A stretch of 64,000 nucleotides of DNA from Polynucleobacter sp. TUM22923. Lineage in GTDB: Bacteria; Pseudomonadota; Gammaproteobacteria; Burkholderiales; Burkholderiaceae. The notes beneath the pieces are model-generated. The model was not told where the DNA came from. It worked only from the letters and a program-made list of their open reading frames with translations, and did no database searches. Positions 18,790 through 29,517 of the stretch are shown here, in pieces (positions within the stretch are counted from its first letter, which is position 1; the number at the start of each line of letters is the position of its first letter). The translations under genes and the position numbers were made by a program. The stretch lies in contig NZ_AP027274.1 in NCBI RefSeq assembly GCF_030295705.1, positions 744,001-808,000 on the forward strand, read 5' to 3'.

Positions 18790-18844
18790 TTAGTTGCTTC
18801 TTAGTTACTCCTTAGTTACTCCTTAGTTACTCCTTAGTTACTCC
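18790..18844. repeat. Five 11-bp tandem repeats running into the cysE stop
   Basis: TTAGTTGCTTC at 18790, then four exact TTAGTTACTCC units (18801, 18812, 18823, 18834). The last unit covers the cysE stop codon (complement of TTA at 18838-18840) and part of the preceding codon. Confidence 0.92.
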
Positions 18845-19602
18845 TTAAGCCATTCCTTCAAAGCACCCAGATCACGTTGGGTGTCGCTGGCAACCCCTGC
18901 ATCTTGTGGTGTATTGCTTAATCTAGCCAATGCTTTTTCAAGTGCGACGATCTTTGCCTCTTGCTCGAGGGTTGCATCAATTAAACCTTTGAGAGCCATC
19001 GATACTGGGTCATCTACGTTGGGCGTCACACCATAAGCAGAAAAATATTCTTTTGCCTTGCTATCCGCGTTGGCAATTTGCGGTAAATCTGGGTGCAAGA
19101 CACGGGCTGGTATTCCAACAGCAGTAGCCCCCGCAGGGATTTCTTTTAGCACGACTGCATTGGAACCCACTCTGGCACCATCGCCGACAGTAAATCCACC
19201 CAATACTTTTGCGCCAGCGCTGATCACAACACCTTTGCCTAATGTGGGGTGGCGTTTGACGCCTTTGTAGAGGGAGGTGCCGCCTAGAGTAACGCCTTGA
19301 TAGATGGTGCAGTCATCACCGATTTCAGTGGTTTCACCAATGACGATACCTAAGCCGTGATCTAAAAAAACGCGACGACCGATGATTGCACCCGGATGAA
19401 TTTCAATGCCAGTAATAAAACGAGCCAACATTGACAGTAAACGGGCAATCCATTTAAGACCCACATTCCAAAGGGCATGTGAAACCCGGTGGATCCAAAC
19501 GGCATGTAAACCTGGGTAGCAGGTAATCACCTCAAGGCGATTACGGGCCGCAGGATCACGAACAATGATGGAGTCGACTTGGTCGAAAAGTGAATTAAAC
19601 AT
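18838..19602 (-). CDS. cysE: Serine O-acetyltransferase
   Basis: Makes O-acetylserine from serine and acetyl-CoA, the first step of cysteine synthesis. The left-handed beta-helix hexapeptide repeats run from about residue 70 ([58 protein letters not shown]). The catalytic His is in [11 protein letters not shown] and the Asp-His region precedes it. The 254 residues are normal. The C-terminal tail ends in a tandem repeat, so the last residues (LKE) may differ between strains. Start ATG 19602. Confidence 0.94.
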   Translation of the reverse strand: MFNSLFDQVDSIIVRDPAARNRLEVITCYPGLHAVWIHRVSHALWNVGLKWIARLLSMLARFITGIEIHPGAIIGRRVFLDHGLGIVIGETTEIGDDCTIYQGVTLGGTSLYKGVKRHPTLGKGVVISAGAKVLGGFTVGDGARVGSNAVVLKEIPAGATAVGIPARVLHPDLPQIANADSKAKEYFSAYGVTPNVDDPVSMALKGLIDATLEQEAKIVALEKALARLSNTPQDAGVASDTQRDLGALKEWLKE

Positions 19603-19626
19603 ATATCCAATTTTAACGGCAAACGT

Positions 19627-20376
19627 CTATGCAGATTTCTTAAGGAGCATTTGCTTGGCAATACCGCGTAATAGGTCAATCTCTTCCTTATGAAGGCGAC
19701 TTCTAGCGAATAGAGCTTGGAGGCGCGGCATCAGCTTTTTGGGATTGGCAGGGTCCAGATAGCCAATGGACTCAAGACCTTCTTTCAGGTGATCTAGCAT
19801 CGCAGCTACAGCTGCAGGGTCTGCATAGTCCTTTAGATCCACGCTGATATCGCTTTCAGTGAGTTTATGGCTCAAGGTCTCCCTCAGGGTGTAGGCGCAG
19901 ACCATGACCGCTTGAGCGAGATTTAAGGAGGGGTATAGTGGATTAGCATCTAGCCACACTCTGTGCGTACATAGCGATAAATGCTGGTTGTCTAGCCCAG
20001 TCCGCTCTGGGCCAAATAGTAAGGCTACCTTTTGCCCACCCTGAATTGCGGCTCTGACCAATAGGCGGGCTGCATTCCAGTCTAGCGCGGGCGGACCAAA
20101 TTCACGATCACGGCTAGTCAGACCCAACACTAGCGAACATTCTTGAACACTTGATTCAAGCGAGGGAGATTCTTGGCAGGTCGCTAAAACATCGCCTGCA
20201 CCACTGGCAAGCGCAATTGCTTCTGCTTCATGAGCAACACCCGGTATTTTGGGGTCAATTAGACGTAGATCGCCAAATCCCATTGTTTTCAATGCGCGCG
20301 CTGCCGAACCCACATTCCCGGGGTGACTGGTCTGGACAAGGACCCAGCGTAAGGGTTGAGCTTGATTTGCATTCAT
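19627..20376 (-). CDS. trmJ: tRNA (Cm32/Um32) methyltransferase TrmJ
   Basis: SPOUT-family 2'-O-methyltransferase that modifies position 32 of several tRNAs. LVQTSHPGNVGSAARALKTM near the N-terminus is the TrmH/TrmJ motif 1 with the catalytic Arg, and LLFGPERTGLDNQHL and YPSLNLAQAVMVCAYTL are the trefoil-knot motifs binding SAM. The C-terminal extension (about 160-249) distinguishes TrmJ from shorter TrmL. It lies 24 bp after cysE on the same strand and is divergent from suhB. Confidence 0.88.
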   Translation of the reverse strand: MNANQAQPLRWVLVQTSHPGNVGSAARALKTMGFGDLRLIDPKIPGVAHEAEAIALASGAGDVLATCQESPSLESSVQECSLVLGLTSRDREFGPPALDWNAARLLVRAAIQGGQKVALLFGPERTGLDNQHLSLCTHRVWLDANPLYPSLNLAQAVMVCAYTLRETLSHKLTESDISVDLKDYADPAAVAAMLDHLKEGLESIGYLDPANPKKLMPRLQALFARSRLHKEEIDLLRGIAKQMLLKKSA

Positions 20377-20504
20377 AGGGGCGAGCTTATTGGATTTAGT
20401 GAAGACTTGGAAGGTGATCGTTTAGAATCAGGGTGTTAGCTCCACATTGTCACGCAGTTCGCAATCTGGTGAGCTTGTTCTTATTTAATTTGTCCATCAA
20501 AACT

Positions 20505-21293
20505 ATGCATCCCATGTTAAATGTGGCCGTTAAGGCTGCCCGTCGTGCCGGAACCGTGATTAATAGAGCCTCTCTTAATTTAGAGCGCCTTCAGGTTGAC
20601 CGTAAACAACATAATGATTTCGTAACTGAGGTGGACAGACAGGCTGAAGCAGCCATCATCGAGACACTGAGCGAGGCTTACCCTACGCACGGATTTTTAG
20701 CAGAAGAAACGGGCGCTCAGAACATTGAAGCGGAAAATGTTTGGATCATTGATCCCTTAGATGGCACCACCAACTTCATTCATGGCTTTCCGCAGTATGC
20801 AGTGTCAATTGCACTCTCCGTTAACGGCATAACTCAACAGGCAGTTGTTTACGATCCAACCCGCGATGAGTTGTTCACAGCCACTCGTGGTGCTGGTGCC
20901 TACTTAGATCGTCGGCGTTTACGAGTAGCTACTCAAGACCGTTTATTTAATTGCTTGCTTGGCACAGGTTTTCCTTATCGTGAAGATCAAGACTTAGAGA
21001 AATATTTAGAGGTCTTCGCCGATATGTCTCGTCAGTGTGCAGGCTTACGTCGCCCTGGTGCAGCATCCTTGGACCTGGCTTATGTTGCTGCTGGTCGCTA
21101 CGATGGATTTTTTGAGAGTGATCTCAAGCCATGGGATATGGCGGCGGGCGCGCTGTTGCTCACGGAAGCTGGCGGATTAATTGGTAACTACCGCGGCGAA
21201 GAGGGGTTCTTACAAAGTGGAGAAGTGATGTGCGCTAATCCGCGTATTTTTGCTCAGATGGTGCAATGCCTATCCAAATACTCCAACTGCTAG
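20505..21293 (+). CDS. suhB: Inositol monophosphatase family protein SuhB
   Basis: Mg-dependent phosphatase of the inositol monophosphatase family. E. coli SuhB is also a Nus factor in rRNA antitermination. Metal motifs are EETG (near 65), [17 protein letters not shown] (IDPLDGT, near 80) and [15 protein letters not shown] (near 210). The frame is open from 20433, but ATG 20505 ([16 protein letters not shown]) is the usual start; ATG 20514 is also possible. The pairing trmJ-suhB as divergent neighbours also occurs in E. coli (established knowledge). Confidence 0.92.
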   Translation: MHPMLNVAVKAARRAGTVINRASLNLERLQVDRKQHNDFVTEVDRQAEAAIIETLSEAYPTHGFLAEETGAQNIEAENVWIIDPLDGTTNFIHGFPQYAVSIALSVNGITQQAVVYDPTRDELFTATRGAGAYLDRRRLRVATQDRLFNCLLGTGFPYREDQDLEKYLEVFADMSRQCAGLRRPGAASLDLAYVAAGRYDGFFESDLKPWDMAAGALLLTEAGGLIGNYRGEEGFLQSGEVMCANPRIFAQMVQCLSKYSNC

Positions 21294-21317
21294 AGATTCA
21301 TCAGACCCTAAACTAGT

Positions 21318-22106
21318 TTAGGCTTTGACCAGGCTCGCGTAGCGCAAACCTGCCTGGTCAATCTGCAGAGCACTTGCTCTAGGAAGTGTACTTTCTGGAT
21401 GGTCTAAATCCCAATCCGACAATACCCAACGTTGCCATGTTTGGGCATCCAGGTTTTCTTGATGATGTGCAGGTAAGTGGGTATGGCCATGTATTAACCG
21501 GTCTGCATTCTGGTCTCTTAAAACCGCAGCGCAGGCAGCAAGCGTTACATTGGTTTTAATTCGTGCAAACTCTGAAGACTGTTGAGTGCTGCGTTGGTAC
21601 TGTAAGCCGCTATTACTGCGTAAATGATTGGCGATTGAGCGACGCCAATGCAATGGCATTGCTAAAAATAGCTTCTGAACCCATGGCTTACGAACCCAAG
21701 TTCTAAATACTTGATAGCCTACATCCGCAGTACACAGAGAGTCCCCATGACACAAAACGTAGTCATGTCCAGCAATCCCTACTTTGCAAGGGTCTGATAG
21801 CAGAGTCAAACCCGCTCTACTGAGAAATTGCTTACCAATTAAAAAGTCACGGTTGCCGTGGAGGTAATACGTTTTCACTTTCGTCGAAAGCGTCGCGAGC
21901 GCACGCTGCACCTCTAACTGAAACGGAGAGTGCATCGCCGCATCATCACCAACCCAATACTCAAATAAATCGCCCATAATAAATACAGCCTCTACTTTGG
22001 GCGCCTCTTTTTCACAAAAGTCGAAAAAACGTTGCGCCGTTAAAGGCATCGATGGAGTGAGATGTAGATCGGAGATGAGCAGAGCGCTCGCGTATTGCGG
22101 GATCAT
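21318..22106 (-). CDS. lpxH: UDP-2,3-diacylglucosamine diphosphatase
   Basis: Metallophosphoesterase of lipid A synthesis that cleaves UDP-2,3-diacylglucosamine to lipid X and UMP at the inner membrane. The motifs [41 protein letters not shown] and [11 protein letters not shown] give the metal ligands in the family order. 262 residues, a little longer than E. coli (240). ATG 22106 overlaps the ppiB stop as ATGA, so the two are probably translated together. Confidence 0.93.
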   Translation of the reverse strand: MIPQYASALLISDLHLTPSMPLTAQRFFDFCEKEAPKVEAVFIMGDLFEYWVGDDAAMHSPFQLEVQRALATLSTKVKTYYLHGNRDFLIGKQFLSRAGLTLLSDPCKVGIAGHDYVLCHGDSLCTADVGYQVFRTWVRKPWVQKLFLAMPLHWRRSIANHLRSNSGLQYQRSTQQSSEFARIKTNVTLAACAAVLRDQNADRLIHGHTHLPAHHQENLDAQTWQRWVLSDWDLDHPESTLPRASALQIDQAGLRYASLVKA

Positions 22107-22606
22107 TCTTCGAGAACAGTTGCCTTCTCAATCAATACATCTTCCGCTGGAACATCTTGATGAAAACCAGAGCTAGCAGTTTTTACTTTACGGATCTTGT
22201 CAACGATGTCCAAGCCATCAGTAACCTTGCCAAAAACAGCGTAGCCCCAACCCTGAGCATTCGGTGCCGTGTGGTTTAGGAAATCATTGTCATTGACGTT
22301 AATAAAGAACTGAGCTGTTGCTGAATGCGGGTCGCTAGTACGTGCCATAGCTACTGTGCCGCGCTCATTTTTGAGGCCATTGTTAGCCTCATTTTCAATA
22401 GAGGCGCCAGAAGATTTTTCTTTCATGCCTGGGCTCATGCCGCCACCCTGAACCATAAAATTATCAATTACGCGATGGAAGATCGTCCCATCATAGTGAC
22501 CGCTTTTAACGTACTGTAAAAAATTAGCAACACTTTTAGGTGCTTTGACAGCATCTAAAGTGAGGGTGATATCACCATGATTGGTTTTGAGTAACACTTT
22601 AGCCAT
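22103..22606 (-). CDS. ppiB: Cytoplasmic peptidyl-prolyl isomerase (cyclophilin B type)
   Basis: Cyclophilin-type prolyl isomerase of 167 residues. The active-site [13 protein letters not shown] (Arg and Phe), the downstream [17 protein letters not shown] and the [12 protein letters not shown] strand are all present. No signal peptide, so it is cytoplasmic like E. coli PpiB. The gene comes first in the ppiB-lpxH pair, with a four-base overlap, and the TPR lipoprotein gene lies 57 bp upstream on the same strand. Confidence 0.93.
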   Translation of the reverse strand: MAKVLLKTNHGDITLTLDAVKAPKSVANFLQYVKSGHYDGTIFHRVIDNFMVQGGGMSPGMKEKSSGASIENEANNGLKNERGTVAMARTSDPHSATAQFFINVNDNDFLNHTAPNAQGWGYAVFGKVTDGLDIVDKIRKVKTASSGFHQDVPAEDVLIEKATVLEE

Positions 22607-22663
22607 GATTAAATTTACTTTCTGATTAGTTGGGAGTTAGTGAGTAGAGCTTAATTTCAATAT

Positions 22664-23560
22664 TTATTTTGCAATAGGGGCAATATTCGTTTGCCCAGGC
22701 TTCTTAGGAGGCTTAAGAATTTCCAATAGGGCTTTTGCTTTATTGCTGTATTGGCGTTGATTGACTAGCGCGTCTTTTGCAGCATTGTCGTAGGCCTGTG
22801 CCCCAAGGCGTATGTACACCTCACCTAAATTCGCAGAGGCAATGACATAACTAGGTCTTAATTTGAGGGCTAGCTCTAAATAGTCACGTGCCTCAATCCA
22901 ATTTTTTTGATTGGCAGCCAAAGCCGCTAAGTTGTTGTAAGGCTCTGGTAATTCAGGAAATTGCTGGGTAATTTCAATTAATGTTTTTTTCGCTGGTTCC
23001 CACTGCTGCATTTCAATTTGCATGCGGGCTTTAACATAGCGTAACTGCACATTACTAGGAGTCTTTTTAAGGCGTTGATTGATGAGCTCTATAGCCTCAG
23101 GATATTGCTTGGCTTTGACTAGCCTTTCAATATCTGCTGGAACGCCATTCTTAGTCACTGGATCGGGTTCAATAATCAAAAAGGACAAAAAGGGAACGCC
23201 AATAGAGTCCGAAAGCTCAGAGTTAAATGGGTCGTACCCAGAGCTATTTGAAGTTAGTCTGGGCGGGTCATTCGGTCCATATGACCCAATATAGGGGGCT
23301 GGGCGCTGCGCTTGTGCCCCAGTAGGGCTGGAAGCGTTAGCAGTAGATGCAGCGGAAGCAGCAGAAGCAGCAGAAGCTTCATTAAGACTATTGAGCGCTT
23401 TAATTTCCGCATCCGCTAGCTGCTGGCCTGGAGTACTGCAGGCACTGAGTAGAAGAGCCAGCATGGCGGAGCTAAAGACCCCCAATAGGGCGGTACGGCT
23501 AGATAGGGTCTTAGCAAGGGGATTGGCTGGCATAGGAGATGGGGTAAAAAACGGACTCAT
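22664..23560 (-). CDS. TPR-repeat lipoprotein
   Basis: A 298-residue predicted lipoprotein with lipobox LLSAC (Cys41 from the first Met, Cys32 if the ATG nine codons on is used). A low-complexity Ser/Ala stretch ([10 protein letters not shown]) follows, then at least three TPR-like motifs from about residue 165 ([60 protein letters not shown]). TPR proteins mediate protein contacts, and the partner is unknown. Upstream of ppiB on the same strand and divergent from cysS. The Ser/Ala run is coded by 9-bp units, so its length may vary. Confidence 0.78.
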   Translation of the reverse strand: MSPFFTPSPMPANPLAKTLSSRTALLGVFSSAMLALLLSACSTPGQQLADAEIKALNSLNEASAASAASAASTANASSPTGAQAQRPAPYIGSYGPNDPPRLTSNSSGYDPFNSELSDSIGVPFLSFLIIEPDPVTKNGVPADIERLVKAKQYPEAIELINQRLKKTPSNVQLRYVKARMQIEMQQWEPAKKTLIEITQQFPELPEPYNNLAALAANQKNWIEARDYLELALKLRPSYVIASANLGEVYIRLGAQAYDNAAKDALVNQRQYSNKAKALLEILKPPKKPGQTNIAPIAK

Positions 23561-23619
23561 TAGATATACTCATCGCTCAGTCTAACAAATTAGCAACACT
23601 TGCCCCTTTAAAGCCCCCT

Positions 23620-25044
23620 ATGCTGCAAATCTATAACACTCTTAGTCGTTCAAAACAGGTCTTTAAGCCTATCGAGCCAGGCAAGGTCAAGATTTACGTC
23701 TGCGGCATGACGGTTTATGACTTTTGTCACATAGGCCATGCCCGGGTGATGATCGTATTTGATATGGTGGTTCGGTGGCTTAGGGCTACCGGCTTTGAGG
23801 TGACGTATGTTCGCAATATTACCGATATAGACGATAAGATTATTAAGCGTGCCATTGAAAATGGGGAGCCTATTGCTACCCTAACGCAGCGCTTTATTGA
23901 TGCTATGCACGCGGATTCAGATGCGTTAGGCCTCATCTATCCTGATGAGGAGCCACGGGCTACAGACTTTATTGCGCAAATGCAGGGCATGATTGGCAAG
24001 CTCATCGAAAAAGAGCTGGCCTATCAAGCAGAGGATGGCGATGTGAACTTTGCTGTCCGTTTATTTCCCGAATATGGTCGTCTGTCTGGTAAATCGATAG
24101 ATGAGTTAAATGCCGGTGAGCGAGTGGCGATTGGTGGCGGCAAAAGAGATCCGCTGGACTTTGTTCTTTGGAAAAGCGCCAAGCCAGAAGAGCCTGCAGA
24201 TACGCGTTGGAATTCTCCTTGGGGTGAAGGTCGCCCGGGCTGGCATATTGAGTGTTCTGCGATGTCCTGCGACTTACTAGGTCAGCATTTTGATATCCAT
24301 GGGGGTGGTGCTGATTTACAGTTTCCCCATCACGAAAATGAAATTGCACAAAGCGAAGGTGCTCTATATGGTCAACAACATACCGCTGCGGACCAACCCT
24401 TTGTAAATTACTGGATGCACAACGGCCATATTCGAGTCAATGAAGAAAAGATGTCCAAATCATTGGGTAATTTTTTCTTAATTCGGGATGTTTTAACGCG
24501 CTTTGATCCAGAGGTGGTTCGCTTCTTTATATTGCGCGCCCATTACCGCAGCCCCATTAACTATAGCGATATACAGCTAGAAGAAGCACGCGCTGGCTTA
24601 GTGCGCCTGTATACCGCTTTGGTACAAGCTACACCAGCTCAGGCCATCCTTTTGGATCCTAATTCTGTCTTGGTAAAACGCTTTTCTAGTGCGATGAATG
24701 ATGACTTCAATACCCCTGAGGCCATTGCAGCCCTGTTTGATTTAGCTACTGAAGTGAATCGTGCAGAGGGCGCGGAAAAAATTCAACTAGCTAGCACCTT
24801 AAAAACATTGGCAGCGACCTTAAATTTTCTTCAGCGAGACCCAACATCGTTTCTACAATCGACTGTTCCTGGCCACGAGAGCGGCTTAACAAATGAAATG
24901 ATTGAAGAGCAGATTGCAGCACGGTTAGCCGCTAAGCAAGCGAAAGATTTTGCGAAGTCAGACCTCATTCGTAAGACCTTGCTAGAACAGGGTGTAGTAC
25001 TGGAAGATAAGCCTGGTGGCATTACTGAGTGGCGCAGAAGCTAA
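23620..25044 (+). CDS. cysS: Cysteine--tRNA ligase
   Basis: Charges tRNA-Cys. The HIGH motif is HIGH at residues 37-40 in [14 protein letters not shown], zinc ligands include Cys29 and the later HIECSAMS and [14 protein letters not shown] regions, and KMSKS lies near residue 278 in [12 protein letters not shown]. The 474 residues are normal. Start ATG 23620 gives the usual [10 protein letters not shown]. Downstream is a heptanucleotide tandem repeat before the glycosylase gene. Confidence 0.96.
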   Translation: MLQIYNTLSRSKQVFKPIEPGKVKIYVCGMTVYDFCHIGHARVMIVFDMVVRWLRATGFEVTYVRNITDIDDKIIKRAIENGEPIATLTQRFIDAMHADSDALGLIYPDEEPRATDFIAQMQGMIGKLIEKELAYQAEDGDVNFAVRLFPEYGRLSGKSIDELNAGERVAIGGGKRDPLDFVLWKSAKPEEPADTRWNSPWGEGRPGWHIECSAMSCDLLGQHFDIHGGGADLQFPHHENEIAQSEGALYGQQHTAADQPFVNYWMHNGHIRVNEEKMSKSLGNFFLIRDVLTRFDPEVVRFFILRAHYRSPINYSDIQLEEARAGLVRLYTALVQATPAQAILLDPNSVLVKRFSSAMNDDFNTPEAIAALFDLATEVNRAEGAEKIQLASTLKTLAATLNFLQRDPTSFLQSTVPGHESGLTNEMIEEQIAARLAAKQAKDFAKSDLIRKTLLEQGVVLEDKPGGITEWRRS

Positions 25045-25063
25045 TAAATGCGCTATGGGTAGT

Positions 25064-25126
25064 GAGTAACAAATAACAAATAACAAATAAAAAATAACAA
25101 ATAACAAACACCAAACGACAAACAAT
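25064..25126. repeat. Nine-unit heptanucleotide repeat between cysS and the glycosylase
   Basis: 7-bp units starting GAGTAAC (25064), then AAATAAC, AAATAAC, AAATAAA, AAATAAC, AAATAAC, and three decayed units AAACACC, AAACGAC, AAACAAT. It ends 9 bases before the glycosylase start codon, over the place where its promoter and ribosome site would be expected. Confidence 0.9.
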
Positions 25127-25135
25127 GGATTTATT

Positions 25136-25810
25136 TTGACACCAGCGGCAGGCATTGATATTGGGGCAGCTACTGCATTCTTGGAGGAAATTGCTCCAGA
25201 ATATTGGGAGCAGGCCTGTGCTGAACTAATGAAACAAGATCGCATTCTTAAAAAGTTAATTCCTAAAATTGGCCCTGGATTTTTGAGGACTCGTGGCGAT
25301 GCTTTTTCGACGTTAGCCAGATCTATTGTTGGACAGCAGATTTCAGTGGTGGCGGCTCAATCGGTTTGGAACAAAGTACTTATTGTGCTGAAAAATAAAG
25401 TTAGCCCCAAGACGATTCTTGCATTGCCTATAGAGAATTTGCGTGCCTGTGGTTTATCTGGCCGTAAGGTGGAATACATACGTGATTTGGCGGCGCATTT
25501 CGATTCTGGCCAGCTGCATGCCGATCAATGGAAGGGCATGGAGGATGAGGCCATTATTAAGGAGCTGAGCGCTATTCGGGGGGTGGGTCGCTGGACAGCG
25601 GAAATGTTCCTCATTTTTAATCTAGTGAGACCCAATATTCTCCCTTTAGATGATGCGGGCTTAATTAAGGCTATTTCTCTCAATTACTTCAGTGGAGAGC
25701 CCGTAAGTAGGCATGAGGCTCGTGAAGTGGCGGCAAATTGGGCTCCTTGGCGCACGGTTGCCACATGGTATATGTGGAGAAGTCTCGACCCCGTCCCCGT
25801 AGACCATTAA
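25136..25810 (+). CDS. DNA-3-methyladenine glycosylase II (AlkA-like)
   Basis: HhH-GPD base-excision glycosylase that removes alkylated bases. The helix-hairpin-helix is LSAIRGVGRWTAEMFLIFNL (about 143-162), with the catalytic Asp in NILPLDDAGLIKAI. The N-terminal region (FSTLARSIVGQQISVVAAQS) is the family's first helix pair. 224 residues, shorter than E. coli AlkA as in many betaproteobacteria. The best start is TTG 25136; an ATG at 25125 is out of frame and stops at once. A tandem repeat ends nine bases upstream, and no Shine-Dalgarno is seen. The accA gene follows 9 bp later. Confidence 0.88.
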   Translation: MTPAAGIDIGAATAFLEEIAPEYWEQACAELMKQDRILKKLIPKIGPGFLRTRGDAFSTLARSIVGQQISVVAAQSVWNKVLIVLKNKVSPKTILALPIENLRACGLSGRKVEYIRDLAAHFDSGQLHADQWKGMEDEAIIKELSAIRGVGRWTAEMFLIFNLVRPNILPLDDAGLIKAISLNYFSGEPVSRHEAREVAANWAPWRTVATWYMWRSLDPVPVDH

Positions 25811-25819
25811 AATCAAGCG

Positions 25820-26791
25820 ATGAAAACGACTTTCCTAGATTTTGAGCAATCAATCGCTGAATTAGAGACAAAGATTGAAGAGCTGCAGTTTGTACAAGAT
25901 GAATCATCTGTGGATATTTCAGATGAGATTAAAACGCTAACTGAAAAAAGTCAGCAACTGACTAAGGATGTCTATACCAATCTGACTCCTTGGCAAGTTT
26001 CCCAAGTAGCGCGTCATCCGCAGCGACCTTACACTCTAGACTATATCAATGCGCTCTTTACTGATTTCCATGAGTTGCATGGCGATCGTAATTTTGCTGA
26101 TGACCAATCTATTGTGGCCGGCCTAGCCCGATTCGATGACAAGCCTTGTATTGTTATTGGTCACCAAAAAGGCCGTGATACCAAAGAGCGTGCGCTGAGA
26201 AATTTTGGTATGAGTCGCCCAGAGGGCTACCGCAAGGCGATGCGCTTAATGCGTTTGGCGGAAAAATTCTCAATACCGGTATTTACATTTGTGGATACAC
26301 CGGGAGCATTTCCTGGAATTGATGCTGAAGAGCGCAATCAATCTGAGGCGATTGGCCATAACCTGTATGTTCAGGCGGAGTTAGAGGTGCCCATTATTGC
26401 CACCATCATTGGTGAAGGTGGCTCAGGCGGTGCATTAGCGATTGCCATGGGTGACGTAGTCCTGATGTTGCAAAATTCCACCTACTCGGTAATCTCCCCT
26501 GAAGGCTGCGCCTCTATTCTTTGGAAGACGGCTGAAAAAGCGCCTGAAGCAGCAGAACAGCTGGGTTTAACTGCGCAACGCCTAAAGACGCTGGGCTTAA
26601 TTGACAAGATTGTGGCCGAACCTACTGGTGGCGCACACCGGGACTACGAAGTGATGATGAATAACCTGCGGAAGGCTTTAGCGGAATCTCTAAAGACTTT
26701 TGAAGGCATGAAGGTAGAAGCGTTACTAGAGCGACGTTACGTGCGCTTGATGGGCTATGGTAAGTTCAAGGAAATCGAAGCTAAGTCCTGA
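25820..26791 (+). CDS. accA: Acetyl-CoA carboxylase carboxyltransferase subunit alpha
   Basis: Alpha subunit of the carboxyltransferase half of acetyl-CoA carboxylase, which makes malonyl-CoA for fatty acid synthesis. The 323 residues and motifs are typical: [60 protein letters not shown] and [15 protein letters not shown] for carboxybiotin and CoA binding. It pairs with AccD, encoded elsewhere. tilS begins inside its 3' end. Confidence 0.97.
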   Translation: MKTTFLDFEQSIAELETKIEELQFVQDESSVDISDEIKTLTEKSQQLTKDVYTNLTPWQVSQVARHPQRPYTLDYINALFTDFHELHGDRNFADDQSIVAGLARFDDKPCIVIGHQKGRDTKERALRNFGMSRPEGYRKAMRLMRLAEKFSIPVFTFVDTPGAFPGIDAEERNQSEAIGHNLYVQAELEVPIIATIIGEGGSGGALAIAMGDVVLMLQNSTYSVISPEGCASILWKTAEKAPEAAEQLGLTAQRLKTLGLIDKIVAEPTGGAHRDYEVMMNNLRKALAESLKTFEGMKVEALLERRYVRLMGYGKFKEIEAKS

Positions 26792-28082
26792 GGCGGGCAA
26801 ACGAATTGCAGTTGCCTTAAGTGGTGGCCTAGATTCGGTTGTACTGCTCGACACTGTTTGTAGGGCTAGCAAAAATGCGGGTACTCAAAACACCGCTATT
26901 TCACCTGAAATCTGGGTATTTCACATCCACCATGGTCTGCAAAAGCAGGCCGACCAATGGCTAGTCTTTTGTGAAAAATTAGCTAAAAAATATCAAGTGC
27001 AATTTGATTTTCGCCTGCTGCATTTTCAAAAAGCCAGCGAGGGTAATATTGAGGCGAGAGCTAGGGCAGGGCGTTATGAGGCATTGTCTGACCTATGCCT
27101 TGAGCATGGTATCGAGGATCTGCTCTTAGCGCATCATCAAAACGATCAAGCGGAAACAGTGCTGCTGCAGTTATTACGTGGCGCTGGTGTTGCAGGTCTA
27201 TCGGCCATGCCTGAGGAGCGCCCACTGAATGAGCGCAACAAGGCGAAGGTAGTTACTCTAAAGCGCCCATTACTGAATCAAACCAGAGCCGATCTTGAAG
27301 CGTATGCAAAAAAATACCGGCTTCAATGGATTGAGGACCCTAGCAATCAGAGCATCCGTTTTCGGCGCAATGCAATTCGTCAGGAAATCATTCCCCGACT
27401 TACCAAAATACAGCCTGAAGCGATTGCTAATTTAGCGCGTAGTGCAGACCTCCTTGCTCAATCCCAGCAATTATTAGATCGATTGGCTGTTCAGGACGGC
27501 AAGTCAGTCTTGCAAAAAGAGAATTTAAAGCTAGCGCCACTTCTAGCGCTAGCAAAAAAAGACTTACCAGCAGCCAGTAATCTGATGCGTTATTGGCTAA
27601 AAAATAACGCCTTATCAATGCCCTCACAAGAGCGTTTGGATTCTTGGTGGCGTGATTTAGCAAAGGTCGGGCCAGATGCCTCTTTGGAGTGGCAGCACGA
27701 TCAAACCAGCATTTACCTTTGGCGTGGTCTTTTGCAGGTGGTGAGATCGGAGTCTGGCAGATGGGTTTTTAAAACAATTCCAATCAAAAGTAAAAAACAG
27801 GGATTCGCATTTGCTTGGGTAGACGAGGCTAGGCAAAAAGGCCTTATCCAGGAAGTCGAGCGCAAGGGTGCCGAGAAGATTCAAATAAAGGCCAATACCC
27901 CACGTAAAACGCTTAAAAACCTCTTCCAAGAATCCAGCGTGCCTCCGTGGGAGAGGAATACCCCTTTACTCTTTATTCATGACCAACTTGTTGCCGTTGC
28001 TGGCGTGGGCGTAAGTTATCCACATCTAACGGCTAGCGGAATGCGGGTACTTCCAGAGTGGTCTGTGCACAAAAACCTGTAA
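26757..28082 (+). CDS. tilS: tRNA(Ile)-lysidine synthase
   Basis: Modifies C34 of the CAU-anticodon tRNA-Ile to lysidine so that it reads AUA. The PP-loop ATPase motif SGGLDS is at residues 22-27, followed by [25 protein letters not shown] ([10 protein letters not shown]) and [12 protein letters not shown]. The C-terminal domain ends near [20 protein letters not shown]. The 441 residues are typical. ATG 26757 overlaps the last 35 bases of accA in another frame; no strong ribosome site is seen, so translation may be coupled. accA-tilS is a usual order in this group. Confidence 0.92.
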   Translation: MVSSRKSKLSPEAGKRIAVALSGGLDSVVLLDTVCRASKNAGTQNTAISPEIWVFHIHHGLQKQADQWLVFCEKLAKKYQVQFDFRLLHFQKASEGNIEARARAGRYEALSDLCLEHGIEDLLLAHHQNDQAETVLLQLLRGAGVAGLSAMPEERPLNERNKAKVVTLKRPLLNQTRADLEAYAKKYRLQWIEDPSNQSIRFRRNAIRQEIIPRLTKIQPEAIANLARSADLLAQSQQLLDRLAVQDGKSVLQKENLKLAPLLALAKKDLPAASNLMRYWLKNNALSMPSQERLDSWWRDLAKVGPDASLEWQHDQTSIYLWRGLLQVVRSESGRWVFKTIPIKSKKQGFAFAWVDEARQKGLIQEVERKGAEKIQIKANTPRKTLKNLFQESSVPPWERNTPLLFIHDQLVAVAGVGVSYPHLTASGMRVLPEWSVHKNL

Positions 28083-28145
28083 AATAAGCTCCTTTGAAGG
28101 TCTATTAGCTTCCTTTACTGGGATCATCAATAGAGCAACCAAAAT

Positions 28146-28163
28146 AATCAGAACAATCAGAAC
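28146..28163. repeat. Two 9-bp direct repeats upstream of lysC
   Basis: AATCAGAAC twice in tandem, followed by a decayed third (ATTCAAAAT), in the 108-bp gap between tilS and lysC. Weak on its own but of the same type as the other arrays in the window. Confidence 0.6.
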
Positions 28164-28190
28164 ATTCAAAATAAATAGAAGATCGCTCGC

Positions 28191-29441
28191 ATGACTTTAA
28201 TCGTTCATAAATATGGCGGCACCTCAATGGGCTCAGTAGAGCGCATTCAAAATGTGGCCAAACGCATTGCTAAGTGGATGCGTGCTGGCCACCAGGTCGT
28301 TGTCGTTCCGTCAGCGATGTCTGGTGAGACCAATCGCTTGCTCGGCTTAGCTAAAGAAATTAACCCTGACGCCAATCCGCGAGAGCTTGATCAAATTGCC
28401 TCAACAGGTGAGCAAGTGAGCTCCGGATTGTTGGCCTTGGCTCTACTCCGCGAAGGAATCGATGCTGTGAGTTACGCTGGGTGGCAGGTTACGGTGCATA
28501 CCGATTCTGCATTTACCAAGGCCCGCATTAAGAGTATTGATGATCAGAAAATTCTGGCTGATCTGAATGCTGGCCGTGCCGTGGTGGTGACTGGCTTCCA
28601 AGGGGTCGACCCCAACGGAAATATTACAACCTTAGGCCGTGGTGGCTCAGACACTTCAGCAGTGGCTATGGCTGCTGCCCTCAAAGCGGATGAGTGCTTA
28701 ATTTATACCGACGTAGATGGCGTTTACACCACGGATCCCCGTGTTTGTGAGGATGCCCGCCGCTTGGACAAGATTACCTTTGAAGAAATGCTAGAAATGG
28801 CTAGCTTAGGCTCCAAGGTATTGCAGATTCGCTCGGTTGAGTTTGCCGGGAAGTACAAAGTTAAAACCCGTGTTCTGTCATCCTTGACAGATCCACTGAT
28901 GCCCCTCGACGTTGAAATGAAGTCGGGCACCTTGATTACATTTGAAGAGGACAGCACCATGGAAGCCGCCGTTATTTCCGGTATCGCCTTTGCGCGCGAC
29001 GAAGCTAAAATTACCGTATTGGGTGTTCCTGATCGCCCTGGAATCGCCTATCAAATTCTGGGTCCGATTGCTGACGCCAATATTGACGTTGACATCATTA
29101 TTCAGAATCAATCTTTTGAGGGCAAGACAGACTTCACCTTTACAGTGCCACGGGCTGACTATCAGAAAGCCCTAGATTTGCTTAAGAAGAATGTGCAGGC
29201 CCACATAGAGGCTAAAGAGATTACTGGCGATCCGAAGGTTTCTAAAGTTTCTGTTGTTGGTGTTGGCATGCGCTCTCACGTGGGTGTTGCTAGCAAAATG
29301 TTTCGCACCTTATCGGAGGAGGGCATCAATATCTTGATGATCTCCACTAGTGAAATTAAGATTTCAGTCGTGATTGATGAGAAATATATGGAATTGGCTG
29401 TACGTGCCCTGCATAAGGCCTTTGAGCTAGACCAGAAGTAA
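28191..29441 (+). CDS. lysC: Aspartate kinase
   Basis: Phosphorylates aspartate at the head of the lysine, threonine and methionine pathway. The kinase domain begins KYGGTSMGSVERIQ and holds GRGGSDTSAVAMAAALKADE and IYTDVDGVYTTDPR. Two ACT domains fill the C-terminal third (from about residue 265 and 345; PGIAYQILGPIADANIDVDI and EGINILMISTSEIKISVVID), the site of feedback inhibition by lysine and threonine. 416 residues, monofunctional. With dapA in the same window it belongs to lysine synthesis, though the two are 13 kb apart. tRNA-Ser follows. Confidence 0.96.
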   Translation: MTLIVHKYGGTSMGSVERIQNVAKRIAKWMRAGHQVVVVPSAMSGETNRLLGLAKEINPDANPRELDQIASTGEQVSSGLLALALLREGIDAVSYAGWQVTVHTDSAFTKARIKSIDDQKILADLNAGRAVVVTGFQGVDPNGNITTLGRGGSDTSAVAMAAALKADECLIYTDVDGVYTTDPRVCEDARRLDKITFEEMLEMASLGSKVLQIRSVEFAGKYKVKTRVLSSLTDPLMPLDVEMKSGTLITFEEDSTMEAAVISGIAFARDEAKITVLGVPDRPGIAYQILGPIADANIDVDIIIQNQSFEGKTDFTFTVPRADYQKALDLLKKNVQAHIEAKEITGDPKVSKVSVVGVGMRSHVGVASKMFRTLSEEGINILMISTSEIKISVVIDEKYMELAVRALHKAFELDQK

Positions 29442-29476
29442 ATACCGCTTTATATGCCCCCATGAAACGGAATCCG

Positions 29477-29504
29477 TTAAACTGTGGGTCGTAGTTTGTA
29501 ATAC
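29477..29504 (+). promoter_or_regulatory. Candidate promoter of tRNA-Ser
   Basis: TTAAAC at 29477-29482 as a -35, a 16-bp spacer and TAATAC at 29499-29504 as a -10, ending 13 bases before the tRNA. Both hexamers are imperfect. Confidence 0.4.
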
Positions 29505-29517
29505 AAAGCATGAATAC

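Noticed and set aside
25064..25126. Possible CRISPR array
   Set aside because: Units are contiguous heptamers with no spacers and there are no cas genes; the same holds for the other arrays.
28016..28024. A perfect DnaA box in tilS
   Set aside because: A single 9-mer inside a coding region is expected by chance and has no partner.
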